Origin: Anaerolinea sp.
GTDB lineage: Bacteria; Chloroflexota; Anaerolineae; Aggregatilineales; Phototrophicaceae
DNA length: 40,774 nt
Reading direction: 5' to 3'
NCBI GenBank assembly: GCA_014879865.1
Contig: JACSRG010000272.1
Span: 1 to 40,774 of the forward strand
A model generated the notes under the pieces. That model saw only the letters and a list, made by a program, of their open reading frames with translations, did not search any database and was not told the origin of the DNA. Shown here piece by piece: positions 33,829 to 40,419 of this stretch (the first letter of the stretch is position 1; every line of letters starts with the position of its first letter). A program made the position numbers and the translations under genes.

Positions 33829-34224
33829 ATGCAGCGTTCTCAAACTCAAAAGCCGGGGAATGGCGAAGGGCAGGGCGGGGCGATCAGCCTCGTCTTCGAC
33901 CTCTCCGATCCGCTGGAGCGCGAAGCCTACGAGATGGCGAAACAGCTTGCCCGACCGCATGGACGCCGCAAGCATGTGATTGTGGCGCTGCTTTACGGGT
34001 TGAGCATGTATCAACGTCGCACTGGCATTGAGTTGAACACTGATTTGGTGATGGGGATGGCGGTTTCCGGTAATCTTATCGGCGGGGGCGGGCTGGATAT
34101 CTCAGCCACTTCACGACCAATGACCCTTGATGAGCCAACCGTCGTGATCGCCACCGCCGAGAAGGGGACTAAAGAAGAATTCGCCGCGAACTTCTTCTCT
34201 AGCTTCGGAAATTTCTTGGATTGA
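33829..34224 (+). CDS. Small protein downstream of the ParM-like gene, possible ParR-type adaptor
   Basis: This 131-aa protein starts after GGGGAGG, 12 bases beyond the ParM-like stop. Residues 18-60 read I-S-L-V-F-D-L-S-D-P-L-E-R-E-A-Y and then R-K-H-V-I-V-A-L-L-Y-G-L. A beta strand followed by two helices is what a ribbon-helix-helix DNA binder such as ParR would have. The C-terminal part is acidic and ends F-F-S-S-F-G-N-F-L-D, a short amphipathic tail of the kind that ParR uses to touch ParM filaments. I do not recognise the family by sequence, so the role rests on position and pattern. It is convergent with the peptidase gene; the two stop codons are adjacent. Confidence 0.55.
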   Translation: MQRSQTQKPGNGEGQGGAISLVFDLSDPLEREAYEMAKQLARPHGRRKHVIVALLYGLSMYQRRTGIELNTDLVMGMAVSGNLIGGGGLDISATSRPMTLDEPTVVIATAEKGTKEEFAANFFSSFGNFLD

Positions 34225-34668
34225 TTACAGTCTTATCTGGACGCGCCGGACGAGCGCCAACCACATACGCTGACTCATTCGTACAGGCAGTAGCATCACT
34301 CCAGCTACTGCCTGAAAGCCGCCACCCTCACGTTGAACCCCCGCCACCACTCCCAGCACTTGATCCGCGGCGACGCTTTCGGCGCGCCCGAACGACGCAT
34401 CTCCACGAACAAGATACGTAGAGCAGGGGGCATAACGCACCGCGACAATCCGGTGAACAACGGCGCGTCCCTGCCGGTCGCGGTACAAAATCACGCTGCC
34501 AACCCGCAGCTCGTCGGCGCGATGCAAGCACACGCGCAGCGTATCACCGTCTTGAATCGCGGGGGACATGCTGCTTCCCCGCGCGCAGAATTCCAGCACA
34601 CCGCCACGACTAAGCACCTCTTCCGCCAGTGCCAGAAACGACGCTTGATCGATCTTCAACGTGTGCAT
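34225..34668 (-). CDS. S26-type signal-peptidase-like protein (Ser/His, SipW-like)
   Basis: This 147-aa protein has the S24/S26 peptidase core. G-S-S-M-S-P-A-I-Q-D-G-D holds the nucleophile S33, and V-V-H-R-I-V places a histidine (H72) where bacterial leader peptidases have lysine, as in SipW and archaeal/ER signal peptidases. Later, V-R-G-D-A matches the box E region (usually K-G-D-x). There is no N-terminal membrane anchor; the C-terminal 25 residues are mildly hydrophobic and basic. The gene overlaps the upstream kinase-like gene by 13 bases and is the last gene of the peptide-modification operon. It is a candidate to cut the leader of the precursor at 35524-35703, although inactive homologues are known in such clusters. 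Confidence 0.75.
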   Translation of the reverse strand: MHTLKIDQASFLALAEEVLSRGGVLEFCARGSSMSPAIQDGDTLRVCLHRADELRVGSVILYRDRQGRAVVHRIVAVRYAPCSTYLVRGDASFGRAESVAADQVLGVVAGVQREGGGFQAVAGVMLLPVRMSQRMWLALVRRVQIRL

Positions 34669-35513
34669 CGTACAAGGTCGATGACGTCTGAGTCGGGGAC
34701 GAAATGCAGACTAGAGCAGGGGACTTTTCTCGCCAGCGCGGTCATAAAATCGATCGTATAAACCGTCGCCGCCGTGTTCCAAATGACGGGAAAACAGCGC
34801 GTCAGCAAGCCTGCGACAGCGGCGCTGCCATCCACTGCATTGACCACATTCTTCGGCGCATGATACAGAAAAAAGATGCGTTCCAACTGGACACGCTCCG
34901 GTCGAAATTCGGGAAACAGCCCGTGCCACGGAGTGCCGTACATCCAGACCGCGCCATCTTCGACGCGCAAGATGATCCGGTCATCATTCAATACCGCGCC
35001 TTGTCCACTCTCCGTCCACAACCGCGCCAGCGTCGATTTACCGCTGCCCGAACTCCCGCTAAACAAATACCCGCGTCCGTGATCATCCACGCCGCACGCA
35101 TGCATCATGACCCCGCGCCCCTGCGCTAGCAGCAGCACGGTGAGCAGTTCCGGGAGAGGGTGGGGGATAGGGCTGTAAGCGAGTTTCGTCAGATATAGAT
35201 TGCCTTGACTGAAATCCGAGGAGAATACGCCGGTCAAGTGTGGCAAACCGGATTCTTCATGCACGCCGAGCGTGATGACCTGCTGATTGCCGACTCCGTA
35301 CAGCTTCCATACACCACCGGAGTCAAACAGCAGTTTTGCATTCCCTAAACACACCGGCGGCTCAATACCATAATGCACATTGAGGTGACAGTCAGCAGGT
35401 TTATCGGTGAGGAAGCCGCGAAATTGGCGCGATACCCAATCCTCGTCCAGCGGGAGATCGCTGGTGATTTCGATGACAATCCCCGCGATTTCGACAGCGA
35501 CAGACGTGATCAT
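34656..35513 (-). CDS. HPr-kinase/PtsK-like kinase of a peptide-modification cluster
   Basis: This 285-aa protein has the P-loop of the HprK family in its middle: F-S-G-S-S-G-S-G-K-S-T-L at 151-162 (K159). It is preceded by M-M-H-A-C-G-V (H138) and followed by L-N-D-D-R-I (D177, D178). These correspond to the HprK active site. The N-terminal 130 residues form an unrelated beta-rich domain. Homologues in lasso peptide clusters (for example the paeninodin kinase) phosphorylate the C-terminal serine of the precursor, and the candidate precursor here also ends in serine. The start at ATG 35513 has GAGAG upstream and lies 10 bases after the precursor stop. A longer frame to 35573 would overlap the precursor. 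Confidence 0.8.
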   Translation of the reverse strand: MITSVAVEIAGIVIEITSDLPLDEDWVSRQFRGFLTDKPADCHLNVHYGIEPPVCLGNAKLLFDSGGVWKLYGVGNQQVITLGVHEESGLPHLTGVFSSDFSQGNLYLTKLAYSPIPHPLPELLTVLLLAQGRGVMMHACGVDDHGRGYLFSGSSGSGKSTLARLWTESGQGAVLNDDRIILRVEDGAVWMYGTPWHGLFPEFRPERVQLERIFFLYHAPKNVVNAVDGSAAVAGLLTRCFPVIWNTAATVYTIDFMTALARKVPCSSLHFVPDSDVIDLVRCTR

Positions 35514-35523
35514 GCCATGTCTC

Positions 35524-35703
35524 TCACGATCCCATATCAAAGCACTGGAAGAATCGCCCGCAAAACTCGCCAACCCACGCGTTGATCAACCCATCATTTG
35601 CTTTACACACCGCGAGTACGGCTTCCTCTGGCACCAGCCGCACTTTGCCCAACTGCGGCTTTTCATACATCCGTCGTGACTCTTGCGCGTTAAGTTCATT
35701 CAT
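35524..35703 (-). CDS. Candidate RiPP precursor peptide, 59 aa
   Basis: This small gene lies between the radical SAM gene (8 bases upstream) and the kinase-like gene (10 bases downstream). I start it at ATG 35703, with AGG about 8 bases before it. A start at ATG 35670 (M-Y-E-K-P) is possible and gives 48 aa. The N-terminal part, Y-E-K-P-Q-L-G-K-V-R-L-V-P-E-E-A-V-L (13-30), looks like a conserved leader. The C-terminal part is glycine- and aromatic-rich with C33, C48 and C54 and ends F-D-M-G-S. No double-glycine site is seen. Size, place and a leader/core composition break support a precursor. I cannot assign it to a known RiPP class; a cysteine-based (sacti- or ranthipeptide-like) product is one option. 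Confidence 0.7.
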   Translation of the reverse strand: MNELNAQESRRMYEKPQLGKVRLVPEEAVLAVCKANDGLINAWVGEFCGRFFQCFDMGS

Positions 35704-35711
35704 TCGAAAGC

Positions 35712-36791
35712 CTAATCTCCAAACTCTATGAGACGTCGCCCCGCAAGCGCGCACGCCGACGGGACAAATGCCTCAGCATCCCCATAGTGCATCTGCGCCA
35801 TGCCCGGACACTGCCCGCAGATCGCGCTCAGGTCGCATAGCTGGCACGGCGACTCCCGCGTGCGCTTCTGGAAGCGCGCCCGGCGCAAAAAGTCGTCCCA
35901 ACCTTCCTGAAACGATCCCTGACGCAGGTCGTAAGCAGGTTTACGCGCCATCAGGCACAGGCTCAACTGACCGTAGGCGTCGATATGAAAGCTGTGGATA
36001 CCCGCACCGCACAGAAACACCTCATCAGCACGGGTAGGAACGCGCCGGAGATCGCGCACAATCCGCCGGTACTCCGCCGCGCGCTGCTCATCCTCACGAT
36101 CCAGCACGAGAATCTCATCAATCGAAATGCTGCTGTCGAGCGGACGCGGATCGCCATCCAAGCGCGTATTCAGCACCGGATCGAAACGGTATGGAATGCC
36201 GAGATCCGCCGCTAACGCCTTCATCGCCGCGAGATCATGTCGATTCTGCTTGAGCACCATGCTTTTGAATTTGAGCGGCAGTCCGTGCGCCCTGACCATC
36301 CCAATGGCGTTCAAACAGCGTCCGAACGCGCTTGTGCTGCCGGTGACCCGTTCATAGGTCTCCACGCTTGCACCGTACAGCGTGATCTCCATCGAGTAGG
36401 GGGGGTATTCTGCGAAGCACTCAACCGCTTCTTCGGTGAGCAGCGTGCCATTGGTGAATACCGTGACGAGCAAACCGAGCCGCTTGGCATGGAGGTAAAT
36501 GTCCAGAAAATCGGGACGCAGCAGCGGTTCACCCCCGGTGATCAGCAGCTTGAGGCAGCCTGCCGCAGCGACCTGATCGAGCACATCGCACACCATCGCC
36601 GTATCCATTTCACGGCTGCGAATATCCCGATCTCCGGCAGGCTGGTTGATGTAGCAGTGAACGCAGCGCAAATTGCAGCGCTCGGTCAATTCGAGCGAAC
36701 CACTCAAGGGCAAGCGCGCCGAAGCCAATTTAGCAGCGAGGCGCTGACCAAATTCGCTTAACGAGAGCTCGGGTAGGGTAGGGCAGTTCAC
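35712..36791 (-). CDS. Radical SAM/SPASM peptide-maturation enzyme
   Basis: This radical SAM enzyme probably modifies the downstream peptide. The cluster motif E-R-C-N-L-R-C-V-H-C has C39, C43 and C46, and G-G-E-P follows at 86-89. The C-terminal SPASM domain has seven cysteines: C261, C279, C316, C319, C325, C328 and C347. This number is enough to bind two auxiliary Fe-S clusters, as in PqqE- and anSME-like enzymes. At 359 aa it is complete. It starts at GTG 36791, overlapping the PqqD-like stop as GTGA (36788-36791). There is no obvious fused PqqD/RRE domain; the separate gene at 36788-37129 supplies one. The type of bond made (thioether, C-C, epimerisation) cannot be read from sequence. 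Confidence 0.92.
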   Translation of the reverse strand: MNCPTLPELSLSEFGQRLAAKLASARLPLSGSLELTERCNLRCVHCYINQPAGDRDIRSREMDTAMVCDVLDQVAAAGCLKLLITGGEPLLRPDFLDIYLHAKRLGLLVTVFTNGTLLTEEAVECFAEYPPYSMEITLYGASVETYERVTGSTSAFGRCLNAIGMVRAHGLPLKFKSMVLKQNRHDLAAMKALAADLGIPYRFDPVLNTRLDGDPRPLDSSISIDEILVLDREDEQRAAEYRRIVRDLRRVPTRADEVFLCGAGIHSFHIDAYGQLSLCLMARKPAYDLRQGSFQEGWDDFLRRARFQKRTRESPCQLCDLSAICGQCPGMAQMHYGDAEAFVPSACALAGRRLIEFGD

Positions 36792-37129
36792 TGGACGATT
36801 TCCTCGACCGCACCCACTTCGACGAGCTGCTGTAGGAACTCCAGCAAATCGATCTGCGCGACGGCTTGTTCGACGGCAAACTCTCGAACAAGCCTATCGC
36901 AGATCGTGTCGAGGCTGTTGTGACCGTCAAGCTGATCCCAAATGCACGCACCGACTGCGTTTAACGTGTAAATGGCATGCATATCCGCGCTCGTGCGTGC
37001 AATCGGCACGAGCAGCGCTTCATCCGCGATCTTGCGGAAAACGACTGAATGAGAACGTAAATACCGAGTAGTGGGTAGCGACGATGAATTCATGAGATGT
37101 ATTCTGTCTAACTCAAAGATAGTTGTCAT
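36788..37129 (-). CDS. PqqD-like peptide-recognition (RRE) protein
   Basis: This small PqqD-family protein (113 aa from ATG 37129; 101 aa if ATG 37093 is used) is the kind of RiPP recognition element that holds the leader peptide for a radical SAM enzyme. It has the usual helical C-terminal part: A-I-Y-T-L-N-A-V-G-A-C-I-W-D-Q-L-D-G, then T-I-C-D-R-L and a final L-L-E-F-L-Q-Q-L-V-E-V-G. It is the first gene of the minus-strand operon and is translationally coupled to the radical SAM gene. A TATAAG box at 37136-37141 on the minus strand stands about 7 bases before ATG 37129. If it is used, the message is nearly leaderless, or the inner ATG is the true start. Confidence 0.82.
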   Translation of the reverse strand: MTTIFELDRIHLMNSSSLPTTRYLRSHSVVFRKIADEALLVPIARTSADMHAIYTLNAVGACIWDQLDGHNSLDTICDRLVREFAVEQAVAQIDLLEFLQQLVEVGAVEEIVQ

Positions 37130-37147
37130 GATTATCTTATAGTGTAA

Positions 37148-37176
37148 TTAAGCGAAAAAGTGATAGATGTTATACT
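37148..37176 (+). promoter_or_regulatory. Candidate promoter of the nucleotidyltransferase gene
   Basis: TTAAGC (37148-37153) and TATACT (37171-37176) are separated by 17 bases; the -10 is good and the -35 weak. Transcription from about 37183 favours ATG 37239 as the start over an in-frame ATG at 37167, which lies before the start site. The same 100 bases serve the divergent PqqD-like gene. Confidence 0.3.
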
Positions 37177-37238
37177 GCCACTATGACTATTTATTTTTTA
37201 CGAATCGAGCATATGATAGCTTCTACCGCACGATATCA

Positions 37239-38369
37239 ATGAGCACTCAAGACAACACACGCCTTACGCTAACTCATCTTATCGCCGGAGCGTTGAACCC
37301 CGCAGACATCGCCGACGACCAGTGGGATTTGCTCGCTCCGGCAGCACTTGCCGACGGCTTAGCCCCAATGCTGATCCACGTACTACATCAGCACGATTCA
37401 ACGCTGCTTCAACTGCCGATCTTTCGCCCGCTGCTCGCCGACGCTCAACTGGTCACATATCATGTGGCACAGCTTCAAGCCGTGCAGGAGAAGATCGAAA
37501 GTGTGCTCACCGCGCGGGGGATTACGCGCATCTGGCTCAAGGGGATCGCGTTGGCGCAGACCGTTTATCCTGCACCCAACTTACGCTCGATGAGCGATCT
37601 CGACTTCTTCATCCCCTACGAATGTAGAAGCGATGCCCTCACTGCGCTGAAAGACGCAGGCTTCCGCAGCATCGACAGCCATGAACCTGCCGCCGAACTG
37701 CTCGCCGCACAGCATCATGATCGCCTGATGGACGTTTACAGCCGGGGCTTCATCGAGATGCACTATCGTTTATTTGGCGGGGACGTACTCGCCGATGCCG
37801 CTGAAGCATGGTTTCGCCGGCAAGTCTATGTCACCCCGCACGGCTGGGCGGCGCTGACGCCCGAAGCGCAGCTTTTGCACCTGTGCATTCACCATGTGCT
37901 GGTGGACTTCGATCAGAAGCTCCGGCTGGTCCGCTACTTCGACATTCATCTACTGGTGAGTGCCGGAACGCTGAACTGGGAGGTGATCCTGCGCACAGCC
38001 GAGCGCTTCGGCTGGTCGAACGCACTTGCTTACGCGCTGGAGAAAGTATCGTACTGGTTCGGGACGCCTATCCCCGCGCATATCAGCGCGCAGTTGGAAG
38101 CTCAAACCGATGGGCGCAGATTGACGCCGGGCAAGCTGGCACGCGGCGCTGATGCTGCCGGAGCTGACGCCGCGCTGCACCTGTTACAGGCAAGTTCTCC
38201 AACGGAACGCCGGGCGCTGCTGCGCTGGTTCTTGCTGCCACCGGGGGACTATCTGCGCTGCCGCTACCCTGATTATGCGTATCTGCCGATCTGGGCGCTG
38301 TATCCGCTGCGCTGGTCGCTGCAAGCAATCAAACTTGCCAGACTGCTCCTCACACGCTTCACGCTGTAG
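37239..38369 (+). CDS. NTP_transf_5-type nucleotidyltransferase of the peptide cluster
   Basis: This 376-aa protein belongs to the uncharacterised nucleotidyltransferase family PF14907, related to MNT/antitoxin-type Pol-beta enzymes. The core has I-W-L-K-G-I-A-L-A near 98-106 and R-S-M-S-D-L-D-F-F-I at 116-125. D120 and D122 are the paired metal-binding residues. A helical C-terminal half contains H-L-C-I-H-H-V-L-V-D and ends in a basic R-x-x-R-L tail. In lasso-peptide and radical SAM clusters such genes accompany HprK-like kinases and are thought to tailor the peptide or its phosphate. The gene is divergent from the PqqD/radical SAM/precursor operon. ATG 37239 is preferred over 37167 because of the promoter position. 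Confidence 0.75.
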   Translation: MSTQDNTRLTLTHLIAGALNPADIADDQWDLLAPAALADGLAPMLIHVLHQHDSTLLQLPIFRPLLADAQLVTYHVAQLQAVQEKIESVLTARGITRIWLKGIALAQTVYPAPNLRSMSDLDFFIPYECRSDALTALKDAGFRSIDSHEPAAELLAAQHHDRLMDVYSRGFIEMHYRLFGGDVLADAAEAWFRRQVYVTPHGWAALTPEAQLLHLCIHHVLVDFDQKLRLVRYFDIHLLVSAGTLNWEVILRTAERFGWSNALAYALEKVSYWFGTPIPAHISAQLEAQTDGRRLTPGKLARGADAAGADAALHLLQASSPTERRALLRWFLLPPGDYLRCRYPDYAYLPIWALYPLRWSLQAIKLARLLLTRFTL

Positions 38370-38437
38370 AGCAGTTTCAGCACGCCGGATATTGTCCCTA
38401 TCCGTTGAGCGATAGAGCAGGGCAATCCATGCTGATA

Positions 38438-38872
38438 CTATTCGTTTTCAGATCGGATAATCTCCTCGACCACTGTCTCTGGCGTGACAATCCGCAAACC
38501 AGATTTCTGGGCAACCTCAACCGGATCAATCAGATGTTTCCGGTCATACGTGACCAGATAATCGACCTGAGCTTGCTGTGCTGCTGCCACAATCGGCGCG
38601 TCTTTCTGTACAACATAGGACTCAACCTCGCGAACAGCCTCTAGGGAAGGGTCAGCTACGAGCTCAGCATTGATCAACTTGAGCAGCAGTCTATAACTCT
38701 CAAGTTTATCAGGAGCTTTGCGCGTGATATTGCGTTCCACTTCGGTGAGAACATCACTGCTAACCACCGCTTGCACTCGATTTTGCACAGCTAGCACAAG
38801 CAAATCTCGCGCATAGCCACCGGCGGAATAGGCTGCCGAAAACAGCACGCTGGCATCAAGAAAGACTTTCAT
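38438..38872 (-). CDS. PIN-domain ribonuclease, VapC-like toxin
   Basis: The PIN domain is an Mg-dependent RNase fold. The 144-aa protein has D6 (V-F-L-D-A-S), E44/E46 (T-E-V-E), D91 (K-D-A-P-I-V-A-A-A) and D104/D110 (V-D-Y-L-V-T-Y-D-R-K-H-L), which together form the acidic centre. Its start overlaps the end of the AbrB-type gene by 17 bases, the typical toxin-antitoxin layout with the antitoxin first. The promoter and operator lie at 39173-39219. I expect tRNA or mRNA cleavage when the partner is lost. Antitoxin pairing is inferred from position and family. Confidence 0.85.
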   Translation of the reverse strand: MKVFLDASVLFSAAYSAGGYARDLLVLAVQNRVQAVVSSDVLTEVERNITRKAPDKLESYRLLLKLINAELVADPSLEAVREVESYVVQKDAPIVAAAQQAQVDYLVTYDRKHLIDPVEVAQKSGLRIVTPETVVEEIIRSENE

Positions 38873-39149
38873 CGTCTATCTTTCGGGCGTACTTCTCTTC
38901 ATAGATTTCCTGCTTGATTTCACGCCCGCTCTCGATGATCTCCTCTAGCGTGATCCCCTTGCTGCGTAGACCCGCGCCAATATCATCTAATAACCGCTGG
39001 AGGAGCAGTTCTTTCGTGCTGATCAACAAACCTTCGTCCGTTTCCTCAAACACAACCTCGTCTCCTGCCTTGAGGTTGTACTTGCGACGGAAATCAACTG
39101 GCAGCGTGACCTGTCCGCTGTCCTGTATCACATAGCGTTTTTTATTCAT
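38856..39149 (-). CDS. AbrB/SpoVT-type antitoxin
   Basis: This swapped-hairpin DNA-binding protein (97 aa) partners the PIN toxin. The N-terminal AbrB/MazE fold is plain: Y-V-I-Q-D-S-G-Q-V-T-L-P-V-D-F-R-R-K-Y at 6-24, then G-D-E-V-V-F-E-E. The acidic, helical C-terminus (E-E-I-I-E-S-G-R-E-I-K-Q) would wrap the toxin. I use ATG 39149 rather than a frame extension to 39167, because six extra residues precede the conserved M-N-K-K-R. Two 11-bp direct repeats upstream, one holding the -10 box, suggest autorepression. Confidence 0.85.
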   Translation of the reverse strand: MNKKRYVIQDSGQVTLPVDFRRKYNLKAGDEVVFEETDEGLLISTKELLLQRLLDDIGAGLRSKGITLEEIIESGREIKQEIYEEKYARKIDDESLS

Positions 39150-39172
39150 CTGGAAGCCGCTCCACACACCCT

Positions 39173-39199
39173 GAATTATGGTTTTATGGAATTATGGTT
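39173..39199 (-). promoter_or_regulatory. Direct-repeat operator of the AbrB/PIN operon
   Basis: GAATTATGGTT (plus strand) occurs at 39173-39183 and again at 39189-39199, 16 bases apart. The second copy contains the -10 box and the first lies around the predicted start site, so a bound AbrB-type protein would block transcription. Confidence 0.65.
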
Positions 39200-39219
39200 G
39201 ATCTGTCGGTCAGAGTCAA
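39191..39219 (-). promoter_or_regulatory. Sigma-70-like promoter of the AbrB/PIN operon
   Basis: On the minus strand TTGACT (39214-39219) and CATAAT (39191-39196) are separated by 17 bases, each box one mismatch from consensus. Transcription would begin near 39184, about 35 bases before ATG 39149. Confidence 0.65.
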
Positions 39220-39256
39220 TTCCGCATCAACTAGAACAAAAGAGCGAAAACCATAG

Positions 39257-39262
39257 TATAAT
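39257..39262 (+). promoter_or_regulatory. Candidate -10 box of the VOC gene
   Basis: A perfect TATAAT lies 55 bases before ATG 39318. No good -35 box is visible 16-18 bases upstream, so the promoter may be weak or activator-dependent. Confidence 0.35.
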
Positions 39263-39317
39263 CAAGCGGCTTGACCCGAATGCTTCCGAAGGACAGTTTT
39301 TCTAGAGGAGAATCAGC

Positions 39318-39722
39318 ATGACAAATCAAGACACCGCGCAGAGCAAACAGCAGACCACCACGCTTAACTTGAACTCGATCATGATCGGCACGAGCCAACC
39401 GCGCGTACTCGCAGAATTCTATCAGAACCTCTTCGGCAGACCCGCCGACATGGCGGAAGAGGACTGGTACATGTGGCAGGCGGGCAGCACCTCGCTGAGC
39501 ATCGGCGAACACTCCGAAGTCAAGGGCACAGCCAAAGAACCGGCGCGCATCATCCTCAACCTTGAAACCCGGCAGGTCAAAGAAGAATTCGAGCGCCTCA
39601 AGTCCCTGCAAGCGACCGTCATCAAAGAGCCTTACGACATAGACGGCGGTTGGATCGCCACGCTTGCCGACCCCGACGGCAACTACATTCAGCTCATGAC
39701 TCCGTGGGAAATGGAAGGGTAG
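39318..39722 (+). CDS. VOC (glyoxalase/bleomycin-resistance-like) protein
   Basis: This is a single vicinal-oxygen-chelate protein of 134 aa. It has two beta-alpha-beta-beta-beta repeats: S-I-M-I-G-T-S-Q-P-R-V-L-A-E-F-Y-Q-N-L-F-G starts the first, and L-A-D-P-D-G-N-Y-I-Q-L ends the second, with an expected metal-type position at the end of that strand. The family includes glyoxalase I, dioxygenases and binding proteins, and the substrate cannot be told. The ribosome site is GAGGAG. Its last 29 bases overlap the convergent gene at 39694. It appears to be a stand-alone gene. Confidence 0.82.
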   Translation: MTNQDTAQSKQQTTTLNLNSIMIGTSQPRVLAEFYQNLFGRPADMAEEDWYMWQAGSTSLSIGEHSEVKGTAKEPARIILNLETRQVKEEFERLKSLQATVIKEPYDIDGGWIATLADPDGNYIQLMTPWEMEG

Positions 39723-39984
39723 GGCTAAGTTCAAAATCCTCTGTCAGTCCTGCCCGGTGATCCGCTAGCGCTTTGCGCGCCATCGCGTCGAGCTTCTCAC
39801 TCGACTGGGCAAACTGAGCATCCCAGAGTTGATCCTGCAGTCGCACGATCTCATGCAGTAGGGCAGGGAGCGCCGCGCTCAGGTCGTCAATGCCTTGCTC
39901 TGCTGCAAACGCTTCAAGCAGCGCATATTCCTCATCGGTGAACGTCGCCGTTACCGAATAACGTTTTACATCAACTGCCATCAT
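39694..39984 (-). CDS. Uncharacterised 96-aa protein, second gene of a small operon
   Basis: I do not recognise a named family. The N-terminus (K-R-Y-S-V-T-A-T-F-T-D-E-E-Y-A-L-L-E-A-F-A-A-E-Q) is a short strand followed by helices and resembles ribbon-helix-helix or antitoxin-like proteins. The middle is a helix with L-H-E-I-V-R-L-Q-D-Q-L-W. The C-terminus is acidic and proline-containing. It has a good ribosome site (AAGAGG) and lies 22 bases after the 83-aa gene on the same strand. The two could form an antitoxin-type or regulatory pair, but this is a guess from size and layout. Confidence 0.6.
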   Translation of the reverse strand: MMAVDVKRYSVTATFTDEEYALLEAFAAEQGIDDLSAALPALLHEIVRLQDQLWDAQFAQSSEKLDAMARKALADHRAGLTEDFELSPTLPFPTES

Positions 39985-40006
39985 TCAGCCTCTTGCTATT
40001 TGACGT

Positions 40007-40258
40007 TTACTTTCCAACTCTATCACGCGCGCGGATTTTGAGCTGTGCCACAAAGTTATCCAGTTGAAGATACGCCTCTAACTCGGCGCGCTCGGCGTCA
40101 TTCAGGGTGTTGTTCCGGTTCCCATCCAGCAGATAGCGCAGCCGCTCCTGTGCGGTCTCCGACGCTTGCAGATTAACGACCTGCTCCGGTGTCGGCTGAG
40201 ACAGCAAGAACTCATACACTTCATCGGCTGGCGTGCGTTCCCATCGAACCGCAACCAT
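40007..40258 (-). CDS. Uncharacterised 83-aa protein (P-T-P-E-Q, E-R-L-R-Y-L-L-D-G family)
   Basis: This short protein resembles small proteins of unknown function that I associate with Cyanobacteria and Chloroflexota. The features are P-T-P-E-Q-V-V-N near 23, E-R-L-R-Y-L-L-D-G-N-R near 38-48 and L-N-D-A-E-R-A-E-L-E-A-Y-L near 52-64. It is helical, acidic and lacks a known catalytic motif. It starts after GAGGTGA. A TATACT box at 40290-40295 (minus strand) could serve as its -10. It precedes the 96-aa gene, and together they may form a small regulatory or toxin-antitoxin-like operon. Confidence 0.65.
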   Translation of the reverse strand: MVAVRWERTPADEVYEFLLSQPTPEQVVNLQASETAQERLRYLLDGNRNNTLNDAERAELEAYLQLDNFVAQLKIRARDRVGK

Positions 40259-40337
40259 AGTTCACCTCATAGCTCTGATCCCATCATTCAGTATAAGCGA
40301 GTTCGCCAGCAGCCCGATCTTCACGAGAACTCTTTTC

Positions 40338-40419
40338 AGCCCCTTTAGTGGGCTTACAGGCTTTTGAAATAGCCGTAGGCTTGAGCCTACGGCGGGGGCT
40401 TGGGGTTTAAACCCCAAGC
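40338..40419. repeat. Three tandem palindromic hairpins (REP-like)
   Basis: First stem: AGCCC 40338-40342 with GGGCT 40350-40354. Second: GCCGTAGGCT 40372-40381 with its complement 40384-40393, a 10-bp stem. Third: a perfect 22-base palindrome at 40398-40419 (half-site GCTTGGGGTTT). Short GC-rich palindromes of this look occur as dispersed repeats in many Chloroflexota and Cyanobacteria. They may also end transcription of a neighbouring unit. No coding sequence is seen in 40259-40640. Confidence 0.6.

Noticed and set aside
33040-34014. Minus-strand open frame of 324 codons opposite the ParM-like gene
   Set aside because: The plus-strand frame has clear actin-fold motifs. The antisense frame is rich in H, V, R and G as expected of a shadow.
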